NCBI RefSeq assembly: GCF_037975245.1
Contig: NC_092564.1
Location: 4,856,984-4,875,983, forward strand
Direction of reading: 5' to 3'
From: Apostichopus japonicus
Taxonomy: Eukaryota > Echinodermata > Holothuroidea > Aspidochirotida > Stichopodidae
DNA length: 19,000 bases
The notes under the pieces were generated by a model, which was not told the DNA's origin, did no database searches, and saw nothing but the letters and a program-made list of their open reading frames with translations. Position numbers and translations under genes: made by a program. Positions 10,000-18,834 of this stretch are shown piece after piece. Every line of letters begins with the position of its first letter. Position 1 is the first letter of the stretch.

Positions 10000-10430
10000 C
10001 AATATTGTGATATAAAATGTTGGTTATAGCCTTTACTACTTGTATGTCATTTTTTTCCAAACCCTTTAGAATTTTGTATTTCTTTTTGTTTATTTATATA
10101 CATATTTTTATTTTATTAACTTTTTTTTTTTAAATACATGCTACTGTTCCTTAATGTACATTATTGTTATTATTATCATTATTATCCTCCAATTTAACCA
10201 ACCTGACAAGAATTTTCTTCCTGTAACTTACATTATTTTGCTGTAGCAATGTCAATAACAGTATAATGGATTGTGTATGCCTTTTACCAAAGAATAACCT
10301 TTTCAGATGTTCCGGCTAGAGGTAGTCCGGGGGGGGGGGGGGGGGGCTCACAAACAAGTTCTCCCAGACGAAAGTTTTAGCTGGCAAACAACATTTTGCT
10401 CAGACAAGGACTAATGACAGAGTTCACAGG
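10000..10430. other. Non-coding DNA downstream of the gene, with a G homopolymer
   Basis: The stretch is T-rich up to about 10200 and contains (TTA)n-like and (ATT)n-like low-complexity sequence. A run of 18 Gs lies at 10329-10346. I see no exon, RNA gene or transposon end. Confidence 0.5.
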
Positions 10431-10745
10431 GGTGGGCAGACTAGTGGATGTGAGGGGGGGGGGGTCATTGGATGGATTGATGACAAGGTGGGGGTACAAG
10501 TGGGGGAGGGGTGAATGGGGATTAAGTAATTGATGGAGGACATAGTGGGCAGACTATGAAGATGGGAGGGGGTTAAGTAATGGATTGACGATAAAGTGGT
10601 CAGGATAATAGGAGAAAGTATAGGTAATGGATTGATGACAATGTAGGCAGGCTAGTGGGTTGGGGGGATAGGTAATGAATTGGTGACATGGAGTGAGCAG
10701 GGTGATGGAGAAGTAGTTAATGGGTCAATGACATGTAGGAGAGGG
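10430..10745. repeat. Degenerate G-rich minisatellite, units about 45-51 bp
   Basis: A motif resembling TAGGTAATGGATTGATGACA, then a G-rich segment with GGCAGGCTAGTGGG, recurs with substitutions. Recognisable unit starts lie near 10521, 10571, 10621, 10669 and 10714, with a weaker copy from about 10455. The spacing falls gradually from about 51 to 45 bases. The block ends in pure G-runs at 10741-10770. It is non-coding and old, judging by divergence. Confidence 0.7.
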
Positions 10746-11063
10746 GGAAGGGGGGGGGGGTGGGTGGGTGTTGTTAGCTGGTTAGGTGAGATGAATTATA
10801 TACTGGGTAGCAATGTGTGCAAAGCATGGACGAGTTAATGTTGAATGATAGTTATGTCAGTGGACTTGCGGCAAGGTTGATAGGGCAAAATGGGTTGAGA
10901 GAAATAGGTAATATTTTGATAGAAGGTCGTACAAGACAGGTCAAATGGGTGGAGGGGGGTGTGTGGGGGTCCATAATGGCGTCTGTTAACTGGTATTTCA
11001 AACAAGTTGGTTATGAATTATCTCAGTTTGGGTAGATCTACAGTTCCACTCTCTTCCCCCTCT

Positions 11064-11366
11064 TGTTGTTTGTTTCTCTTGTTGTTTGTTTCTCTTGTTG
11101 TTTGTTTGTATTGTTGTTTGTTTGTATTGTTGTTTGTTTGCATTGTTGTTTGTTTGCATTGTTGTTTGTTTGTATTGTTGTTTGTTTGCATTGTTGTTTG
11201 TTTGCATTGTTGTTTGTTTGCATTGTTGTTTGTTTGCATTGTTGTTTGTTTGTATTGTTGTTTGTTTGCATTGTTGTTTGTTTGCTTTGTTGTTTGTTTG
11301 TATTGTTGTTTGTTTCTCTTGTTGTTTGTTTGTATTGTTGTGTGTGTTTGTATTGTTGTTTGTTTG
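11064..11366. repeat. 16-bp T/G minisatellite, about 19 copies
   Basis: The unit is CATTGTTGTTTGTTTG, with variants that replace the CATT by TATT, TCTC or CTTT. Because the repeat is free of stops in several frames it gives long Cys/Leu/Val-rich frames on one strand and Thr/Asn/Gln-rich frames on the other. All are artefacts of the repeat. Different unit variants are interspersed, which suggests repeated unit-level duplication. The array ends in a slightly longer unit with GTGTGTG at about 11340. Confidence 0.95.
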
Positions 11367-13415
11367 AGCCGGTCATGTGCTGTAGTCGTTGACATAATGC
11401 TTCACAACTGCCAGGCGTGAACAGAGGGCTGGGGATTTAGGGGGGAGGGGTGTAGAAAGAGGCAGATTCAGGCTGTAGCACTAATGATCTTTACGTAATC
11501 TGCTAGCTTTATCACTGCCCGGTGCGTAACTCATTACCGCCCAGTCTGGAACCAAATGTTTGTTCTTGTATTTTTTGCTTCCTTTAAAGGATAGTTTCAT
11601 GTTATATAAACCACAATTCAGAGGTGGGTTTACTAAGAAAGGTTTTATTCAGCTTGAAAAATATGCCAAAAAGTTAGTATTTTTCGTGTGTGTTCATATT
11701 CTGACTGTTGCTGTTCTCATTGGGGGGGGGGGGGGTTATAATGTATGTATGTATGTACGTAATAGACTGCAGTACAATGTATACAGTTAACGATAGATTA
11801 CAAATATAAACCAGTATGCAACAACTGTTGGGACACCACCCCCTCCCCCCTCCCCCCCTCCCTCGAAAGATGCTGAATTTATAAATCAAAAAGTTGAAAA
11901 TGCACTGCTCAGCAAATATTTGACTGGAAATAGTGATCAATTATGAATGTGGAGCTGGAAAAGATTTGGAAAGGGTTGTTGGATTGTAGCAGATTTGGAT
12001 GATACATGTGTCCGAAAGGAAGAGTGGAAAATATGGAGTTCAGGTTTAGTTAGGGAGTCGGGAGACAGGGGAGGGGGGGGGTGATGGGAGGTGTTTGTTA
12101 TTGGGGAAAGATCTAAAAGTATGTTTGAAACCATGGACTGAACATTGTGATGGTGCAGAGGTTTTTATACTGGACAGGAGCTAAATATTGTCACGAATAG
12201 CTATAAAAAAAATTAGAAAATCGGGTTGGATGAAGCTAATAATTTAAAATCTTTTTTTTTTTTCCTTTTCTTTTTACTTATCTTGATCCAGCGTGTAGAA
12301 AATTGAATAAAAGCCTTTTTTATTATGTACATTCTGTATTCTATTTTAGTTATTATTAGAGGTCTGAAACAAGTTATGCTTCGTGATACTTATCCGAAGG
12401 GATGCAAGTGATCTTTGTTTTGTTTGTTTTTCCCTCTCGATCCCTTTCTCATTTTGTTCAGTATTCTTTCATATCATTTGTTTTTTTTTAAATCAAGGAT
12501 GTGGGTTTTTGTGTTTAAAGCTTTCACAATACTTGCCCTATTAGGAGCTTTAGAGGTATTTTTGTAATAAAATCTTGCCATAGTATATCTCAACTTGTAT
12601 TCAGCACAAGGAATGTAATTAAACTAACAAGGAAAAAATAATAGACACCATATATGCTTTCTTTTCATCTGTTGTACTTTTTTGTTGTTGTCTGTTTTCT
12701 TATTTAAGCGTAGGATATATATGATATCTTCTGAGAATATAGTCTTGGTAAATCAGGCGTTTGGTTTAAAAGAGGCTCATTATGCCTTCCATATAAACAC
12801 AAACACACCGATCTGTTACCCTGAATTCATTATTGCATTTATTATTATACAAAAATGTTGCCCGTTCGAAGAGAACAAGCGAGGTAAAAAACTTCAGCAG
12901 ACAAAAACAATGTCCCGTGTTAGTCAACATACGATCAGTTCAAAGTATTAATCGGGCGCATGCGCGAGCAAATGTTTTGATCGTAGTATAGAGAAGTCTA
13001 AAACTATCCCGAACTTGCAAACCTTATGTACGTTGTACCAATATAGTTTACAGTACCTGCCTGTGATGACGTGTTACTTATGGAAACGTTTGCAGATAAT
13101 TACAGATCAAATGATTCGTTATTTTTCATTTATTCATCGAGTGAAAGAAGACAACTGCATGAATTTTATATTTTAATATTTATGCCTCAAATTAGTCTTC
13201 CAAACATTTCACGGAAATAACATCAATCATGATGGGGTTTTTTCTTCATATTTACTTACAAAAACAGTAGCGGACTTTCCTACAATATTTATGGCAAACT
13301 AAAGCTCATTGTCATGAAAATGGTAATATCATGATACCCTGGTGAAAAATTGTCAGCAATTCCTTCATTGCGTTCTCAAGATATGGATAGTTGAAAATGT
13401 TCAGTTTCTAATATA
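11367..13415. other. Non-coding DNA with simple repeats, no supported gene
   Basis: The stretch includes a G run at 11722-11735 followed by ATGT repeats (11741-11760). It also has a C-rich block near 11835-11864, a G-rich block near 12067-12081 and a T run near 12251-12261. An open frame at 12682-12951 encodes 89 residues of no recognisable family and is probably chance. A GC palindrome GCGCATGCGC lies just after it at 12956-12965. Confidence 0.45.
12956..12965. promoter_or_regulatory. Candidate NRF-1 / P3A2-type site
   Basis: The 10-bp perfect palindrome GCGCATGCGC, followed by G, matches the core of the NRF-1 consensus YGCGCAYGCGCR except for the first base. By established knowledge the sea urchin homologue P3A2 binds the same motif, and such sites occur mainly in promoters. 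It stands out in an AT-rich, CpG-poor setting. No nearby exon is recognised, so promoter function is inference. Confidence 0.3.
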
Positions 13416-13649
13416 AGTAAACTTGAAGTAAACAGGTGTGACGTCATAACTGCACAACTACAACTTCTTACATTAACAGTAAACTTGAAGTAAACAGATG
13501 TGACGTCGTAACCGCACAACTACAACTTCTTTCATTATTATAATAATTGAAGTAACAGGTGTGACATCATAATCACACAACTACAACTTCTTCCATTATA
13601 AGTAAACTTGAAGTAAACAGGTGTGACGTCACAACTGCACAACTACAGC
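13416..13649. repeat. 62-bp tandem repeat, four copies, each with a CRE-like site
   Basis: Units start at 13416, 13478, about 13540 and 13601. The consensus begins AGTAAACTTGAAGTAAACAG, then GTGTGACGTCA, then a segment with GCACAACTACAACTTCTT. The CRE octamer TGACGTCA is perfect in units 1 (13439-13446) and 4 (13624-13631), and has one substitution in units 2 (TGACGTCG, 13501-13508) and 3 (TGACATCA, 13562-13569). The fourth unit ends early. The repeat is certain. Binding by CREB/ATF-type factors follows only from motif knowledge. Confidence 0.92.
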
Positions 13650-15082
13650 TAATTGTTTTCAATTTCTCTTTCCTTTATTTCACTTTCTTGGATTTAAAAG
13701 ATCTATATATATAGAAATCCAGACATGTGATAGTCATGACGCTAACCTTGCCAAACTTTATATTTTAGCCTTTCACATAGCATGTTATTACTAACAGATC
13801 ATGTTTGATCCTTACATGGATCTTCGGAAGAAAAGTCGATTTGAAAATGAACAAACAGGATGACTGGGGAGGGGGGGGGGGTTGGTGGGGGAGGGGTTGG
13901 GGTGTGAGTGTATAGAAGACGGTGCAAGGTAAACCAATGGGGTTGTCATATCCGCTTTGGATGTTTAAACCATAACATTATATTGGACAGTGCGAAGTCG
14001 TTCATCGAAAGCCGTCTCTGCTGAGTCGAAGAAGGTCAGAGGTCAAAATTACCTAAAACCATCACTTTTTGATTGAGTAGACTGTTCTCAAACTGTCTCA
14101 TTGAGGATTGTCTTTGTAACAATGCTACTTAGCTCTGCAGACAATTAAACAATTAACAGCAATTAAGCAAGCTCTGTAATCTGTTTGGATTGCATGGTTT
14201 GAACAACTGGTCTCCAAATGTTGAGATCTTTTACAGATAGTGCTTGCTCAATATTCCATTGTTGCTTTGTCCTAGTGTTATGTAACTTACATTGGCCAGG
14301 ACTGACCTACAGGAAAACAGACCCAAGTTGGGTCCAAGGTGCCGAACCTGTTGCCAGGTTTAGGTGTCGACTTCTTCGATTATACCTCTCGGTCGCGAAA
14401 ATGGAGGCGCCAAATGCACCGCTCGTTTCAAGACCCCTTGTTTGGGTCACTGATCCAATGTGGTAATTTATATCTCAGTCCCCACATGTGTAATTGTGTA
14501 CCACGTTGTTACGTTTCCATGGTTACTTTTAGTCTGACGTGTTTACCAGTTAACTCCAAACGTGATCGTGTCTAGATTGAATTATTGTCCAATATTCCGT
14601 CACTAATAAGATGAGCAAATATGGTCAAGTGAACGACATTGGCCTATAGAAATAACTATAACCAACCTGACCAATAGACCAAATTCATAAGCTTCCTTTT
14701 TCCTTGCGTTACATTTCTCTGAAAAGTTACGTATCGATTCGGACAAACAATTGCGCTAGTGGTTTGTTTAATGTATATCGGTATATAGGTATACATTTTA
14801 TTGTGCAAATCAAACACGCGTACGCGTGATGGTCTTTCGCCCCGAAAATTGAGATGACGACTAAAACTTAATGCTCAGATGTAGTTTCGGTCATCGATGG
14901 AATAATTACAGGTTCTTCATTCCGTATTTGTAGTGTATATGTTTGAGCATTAATACATGTTATTCCTTACGCACATGTTTGAAATAACATAGTACCACCT
15001 ATATATTTAATCAAATATTACATATCTTAACCAACTGCCGTTAATGCTCGATGGTTCAGTGTTCACGTGTGTCAAATTTATG
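13650..15082. other. Non-coding DNA with a G-rich block, CpG patches and palindromes
   Basis: A G-rich block with several G-runs lies at 13867-13901. A CpG-richer patch at about 14365-14430 contains a short reading frame with a Kozak-like ATG (14401), discussed as a finding. Further on are an inverted repeat (arms 14770-14777 and 14790-14797) and a CpG-rich perfect palindrome (14815-14828). I see no confidently supported exon. Confidence 0.4.
14815..14828. promoter_or_regulatory. 14-bp CpG-rich palindrome CACGCGTACGCGTG
   Basis: The sequence is its own reverse complement and includes two overlapping-type ACGCGT motifs and a GCGTG core on each strand. GCGTG is the core bound by AHR/ARNT-type bHLH-PAS dimers, and ACGCGT is a cell-cycle box in some eukaryotes. 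The surrounding DNA is AT-rich, so the palindrome is conspicuous. A regulatory role is inference only. Confidence 0.25.
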
Positions 15083-15197
15083 GTTGGATAGGGGACAGGG
15101 GGTGATGGGGAGGGGGTGGAGTTGGATAGGGGACAGGGAGGGATGGGGGCGGAGTTGGATAGGGGACATGGAGGGATGGGGGGCGGAGTTGGATAGG
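15083..15197. repeat. G-rich tandem repeat, period 33-38 bp
   Basis: Units begin GTTGGATAGGGGACA at 15083, 15121 and 15154, with a final partial GTTGGATAGG at 15188. Each unit contains several runs of three or more Gs on the plus strand. Unit length changes from 38 to 33 and 34 bases through differences in the G-runs. The repeat is non-coding. Confidence 0.9.
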
Positions 15198-17247
15198 TCG
15201 GGCTAACGTTTCACGTTTCCGGTTCTTTTACATCATATAGACAACATATCTATATGGTCTATTGGATGTAAGTTAACTAAATGTTGCTTTGGTGATCAAT
15301 GCAGAAGATGGCATGTTTAATTGGTCTAAATGGGATAAAATCATTGATATACTTTGAGCAATTTAAAGCAATTGTTGTACAGGTCTACCTGTACCTGTAC
15401 TGTAGTCTAAAAGTAAATATTAATGGTGATGGACTTTACAACATCACGAAAAAGGTCATGGTACTTTAACGAACTTTATATTGTCGGTTACTCTTTCGCG
15501 GGTTTTGGGAAAGAGACAATCAGTCTTTTGATTGTAATTTTAACAGCAACGTAAGTTTTTAATCCCCTTTCAAAACTTTTGCTTAGATCACACAACGCAT
15601 AATACATGTTATATATTGTAGTAGTATTTTGTATCATGAAGACATGAATTTATAAATGTGGTGATAATTGGCAAATGCATCTGGCAACAGTTGAGTGAAT
15701 GATATCACCATGACAACTTAAAGCTATACAAATTGTATTCATTCTTCTATACAGCTATTTATTGGCAGATTATAAAACAGGCTTTGGTGAAATTCGAACG
15801 AAAACATTGGCAGATAAGGAAACATTACAAGTGTATGACTATAAAAAGGAAAAATCGACAGGCAGAAATTGTAATAACGTATATAAGTGAAGCTTTTTGG
15901 ACAACATCTACTATAAACATATTAAAGTTAGAGATAAGTCCAGGCGATGACATGTTCGACCAACAGCGTGGAATAATTTTCTCGTCAGTATATATACACA
16001 TGTTATCTCTGCCACTAGACTATCGCTTTGAAATGGTGACTTAAGTCAGAAAGTTTGTATTGCTATGCCTTAGTGCATGAAGACAAATAAAAGTTGGTCT
16101 TATTTCGATTCCTTTATAAAGCTTTTACTATAAAATTAAAAGATGCTGCTTAATTGATCGACCAATTCTAAATCCGAACTGATGGCATCAGCTTTTCTGT
16201 TCCGACCCTGGTAGCTGAGATTAAGTCAATGAAAATTTCTGTGTAATAGGCCTCGACGAATCAAATTATGAAGTTAATAACTGGCTGGCGTGTTGAAAAC
16301 ACTGTTTGAATATAGGGAAAGATAAAGGGATACAATTATGATCATGCTACAGACAAATATCATGTTTAAAACTAAGATTTGTCATTGATTGCTGTCATTA
16401 ATAAAGCATTATATTGTATATTGAGAACTTAAGTAGCACGACAACTTGTCTGTTTTGTTTCACGACAATATTTCTCAAAGTTCATTCACATAATGCTTGA
16501 TATACATTTACATAAATATTTAATAATGTTTCCAAAAACGGTTTCAGTCTCGTCTCAAATACAGTGCAGAAGAACTGTATACACCAACGTTCATATTAAT
16601 GAGTTAACTTTAGGGCCCAGAGCATGTCTGTTTGCATATCGGTTGCATTACTAAATTATTATTATTCGTCGTTCATACAGCCTATATATACATTTATGTC
16701 AATATCCATGCATATTTGCATAATCGAGCCAGTCATATCTGAAATAGTTCAGACCCTCTATGAATATGTACATGATATATACATTTATATGTTGCTCTAT
16801 CTCGGAGTTTTTATCCATCTGATTTGCCAGGACTGACTGAAGTGATTGGAAACACGAACATTTATATTGCAACGGTTAAAGTATCTCTCTATTTAACGTT
16901 TTTCTTGTAACTCATCCATTTTACTCTCAACGTTTCAGTCCCGACTTTTAAAAGATTACTCCTATCTCATGGTGCCATATATACGATTGCGATAATTCCC
17001 ACGGGGCTGGGGGGGGGGCTTATGTCATTAGTAATATCAACTCAAATGCTGCTAGTCTCGGAAAAGACCGTCCGTTTTCGTTTTCAAAAGAATTACATGG
17101 TAGGCATCATCTTAATTATGATATGCTGTAGATAAGATGTTTTATTTAGTTTTTACCACTTTTAAGTTATTGGGAAAAGACCCAAAACTGTATGATACCA
17201 TTAAACTATAGGTCCGTTACGATCCGTTACAAATATGTCATCGACTT
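15198..17247. other. AT-rich DNA, no feature recognised
   Basis: Open frames at 15733-16044 (103 codons) and 16624-16836 (70 codons) have no recognisable domain and use AT-rich codons like the background. The first contains a Lys/Arg/Gln-rich stretch but no clear family signature or splice context. A short G run lies near 17010-17018. Nothing else is supported. Confidence 0.4.
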
Positions 17248-17294
17248 CAGGTGCGTATCCAGGGGGGGGCGTTGGGGGCGCGCGCCCCCCGGGT
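17248..17294 (+). mobile_element. hAT-like terminus, single end
   Basis: CAGGTGCGTATCCAGGGG starts at 17248 and resembles the left end of the intronic element at 4907 (CAGGCGCGTAGCCAAGGG). It is followed by a perfect 16-bp GC palindrome at 17274-17289, like the subterminal hairpin of that element. The matching right end is not found in the window, so the element is truncated, rearranged or ends beyond the right edge. Confidence 0.55.
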
Positions 17295-17427
17295 AAGAAA
17301 AAGAGGAGAGAAAAAAAAAGAGAAGAAAAAAGGGAAAAGGAGGGGGGAAAAGAAAAGGAGGAGAGAAAGGAAGGGAAAAGAAGAAGAAAAAGAGAGAAAA
17401 GGGAGAAAAGGAGGGAGAAGAAGAAAG
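17295..17427. repeat. Uninterrupted 133-nt polypurine tract
   Basis: Every base on the plus strand from 17295 to 17427 is A or G, arranged as irregular GAAA, GGAG and AGAAG units. It directly follows the transposon-like terminus and GC palindrome. Long frames on both strands here (Lys/Arg/Glu-rich or Phe/Ser/Leu-rich) arise from composition and are not genes. Such tracts can form triplex (H-DNA) structures. Confidence 0.95.
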
Positions 17428-17499
17428 CCAAGACCTCGGGAAGAGAACGAGGAACAGTCATAATTACAGCGCTGATCCCTATTATATACACAGGGTAGC

Positions 17500-17534
17500 C
17501 AGTGACAGATCGAGAATTACGGAGGGGGTGTGCG
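17500..17534 (+). mobile_element. hAT-like terminus interrupted by a younger element
   Basis: CAGTGACAGATCGAGAATTA begins at 17500 and resembles hAT-type ends (CAGTGGCGGATC-like). After 35 bases it is cut by the element at 17535-18622 and resumes at 18623 after the duplicated 8 bases. The opposite end of this outer element is not recognised in the window. Confidence 0.45.
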
Positions 17535-18622
17535 CAGGCGCGGCGGAACGGAAAAATTATTGGGGGGGCTAATGTGTGGAGACTTTCTAAGCGGAGCGCC
17601 GCCATCGGTTGGCGCGGAGCGTACAAGAAAATTTTGTTTTTTTTCAAACCCCCAGATGGCCGGAAACGGCACTTTCCGAGTGTTTTATGCTGCGAATACC
17701 TAGCCCTAAAATATGGGTCTCAAGCCTGCAATTTCTCAGATTGCACGTAAAAGTCTGTAAAAACATTGTAATTTGTATATTCGATGGTTTTTTAAGAGAG
17801 TAGCTATTACTCGTAGTGTACTCGCAAAGATGTTTTTGAGTGTAGTAAGGGCAGGGGCGGAGCTAGAGTATTGGTCAGGGAGGGCAAGAATGGTCTGTAG
17901 GGGCGCTTTCGACACTATCTAAGCGGAGCGCCACCACAGGTTGGCGCGGAGCGTACAGAAAAATTTTGAGTAAAGATACTCCCTAGATTGCAGGAAATGA
18001 CCCTTTCCGGGGCCTTGCTAACTTGCAGATAAACGGAGAATAAATAGGTGTCGTCGCCATTTTGTCGGAAAATTACACCAACAGAATATGACAAATGTCA
18101 ATAGGTATATGAGAGGGCAATAAAATAGTCAAAAATCGCGAATAAGTAAAAGTAGTGAAAAGCTGAAAAGGGCGCCAGCAGTCCATTTGAGTCCGTCAGG
18201 GGGGGGGGGGCATCCGCCCCCTGACTGTATATATGGACGCTCCGCCACTAAGTAAGGGGATGTTGGAGAACTGGCTGAAATGAGGCAAGTCATTGGCCTA
18301 AGACGAAGTTGTGTTACGCTTACCGGTACTCACACTCACTGCTTCCACTTTTCACGGGGCGTGAAGACGCAGTTGGGGTGACAATGTGGTCTATAGCCAG
18401 GGGACGGGCCGAGGGTCCCCCAGCAATTACTAAAATGATTACACCTATAGAGTATACGTGTGCATCGGACAGATCGACAAGTATGCATTGAAAAATGGGC
18501 AGATGCACGTTTCGGAGCCTTGGTAAATATTGGGGGGGGGGGGCTTATCATGCATTTGCCCCCCCAACTTTTTTATTGGGGGGCTGAGCCCCCCCCAAGC
18601 CCCCCTGGTTCCGCCGCCACTG
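17535..18622 (+). mobile_element. Non-autonomous hAT-like element, copy B (681 bp without its insertion)
   Basis: The ends are CAGGCGCGGCGGAAC (17535-17549) and, read on the opposite strand, CAGTGGCGGCGGAAC (18608-18622), matching at 13 of 15 bases. It is flanked by a perfect 8-bp direct repeat, GGTGTGCG, at 17527-17534 and 18623-18630. An 8-bp target duplication is the hAT hallmark. GC-rich palindromic subterminal sequence lies inside the right end. The shared hairpin core lies at 17587-17626. The element is itself interrupted by another element at 17852-18250. No transposase-like frame exists, so it would need a transposase supplied in trans. Its insertion into a hAT-like terminus indicates at least two rounds of insertion before the innermost one. 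Confidence 0.85.
17852..18250 (+). mobile_element. Non-autonomous hAT-like element, copy C (399 bp), nested in copy B
   Basis: The ends are CAGGGGCGGAGC (17852-17863) and, on the opposite strand, TAGTGGCGGAGC (18239-18250), matching at 10 of 12 bases. The perfect 8-bp duplication AGTAAGGG flanks it at 17844-17851 and 18251-18258. A subterminal hairpin with 9-bp arms (GTCAGGGGG and CCCCCTGAC, 18195-18225) sits near the right end. The hairpin core shared with copies A, B and D lies at 17919-17956, followed by GGAAATGACCCTTTCC, also conserved. The element is non-coding. It is the youngest insertion in this stack because it splits copy B. Confidence 0.9.
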
Positions 18623-18630
18623 GGTGTGCG

Positions 18631-18834
18631 CCTCACCCTACCCCTTACACCAACAACTCCATTTTTGACGTTTCCATGTTTCCTCTCTCACTAATGTACC
18701 TATATAAATACTATATATGATCTATCATAACGCGTGTGTGTGTATGGACGCCTTAAACAATTGTACAATTGTGCTATATGGAACCAACTGTGGCTGGTCT
18801 TGAACTCGACGTGGTCGTCGGGAACATGACGCAT
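18631..18834. other. Sequence between transposon copies, no feature recognised
   Basis: This stretch resumes the sequence interrupted by copy B, then becomes AT-rich with TATATA-type and GTGTGTG low complexity (about 18733-18743). The missing right end of the outer element could be hidden here in degenerate form, but I do not see it. Confidence 0.4.

Noticed and set aside
11007-11420. Long overlapping open frames on both strands (up to 137 codons, Cys/Leu/Val-rich or Thr/Asn/Gln-rich)
   Set aside because: They are produced by the stop-free 16-bp minisatellite. All frames give repetitive peptides, and there is no start context, splice context or domain.
12682-12951. 89-codon open frame just upstream of the GCGCATGCGC palindrome
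   Set aside because: No domain, no obvious start or splice context; treated as chance.
15733-16044. 103-codon open frame, basic and Gln-rich in the middle
   Set aside because: No family signature could be recognised, and its base composition equals the flanking non-coding DNA. Transcript evidence would be needed to revive it.
17201-17647. Open frame of 148 codons on the minus strand and Lys/Arg/Glu-rich frames on the plus strand
   Set aside because: They run across the polypurine tract and transposon ends; the composition explains the absence of stops.
17492-17804. AGGGTAGC at 17492-17499 and AGAGTAGC at 17797-17804 as a target duplication for the element starting at 17500
   Set aside because: There is one mismatch, no inverted terminus precedes the second copy, and that position lies inside copy B, which inserted later.
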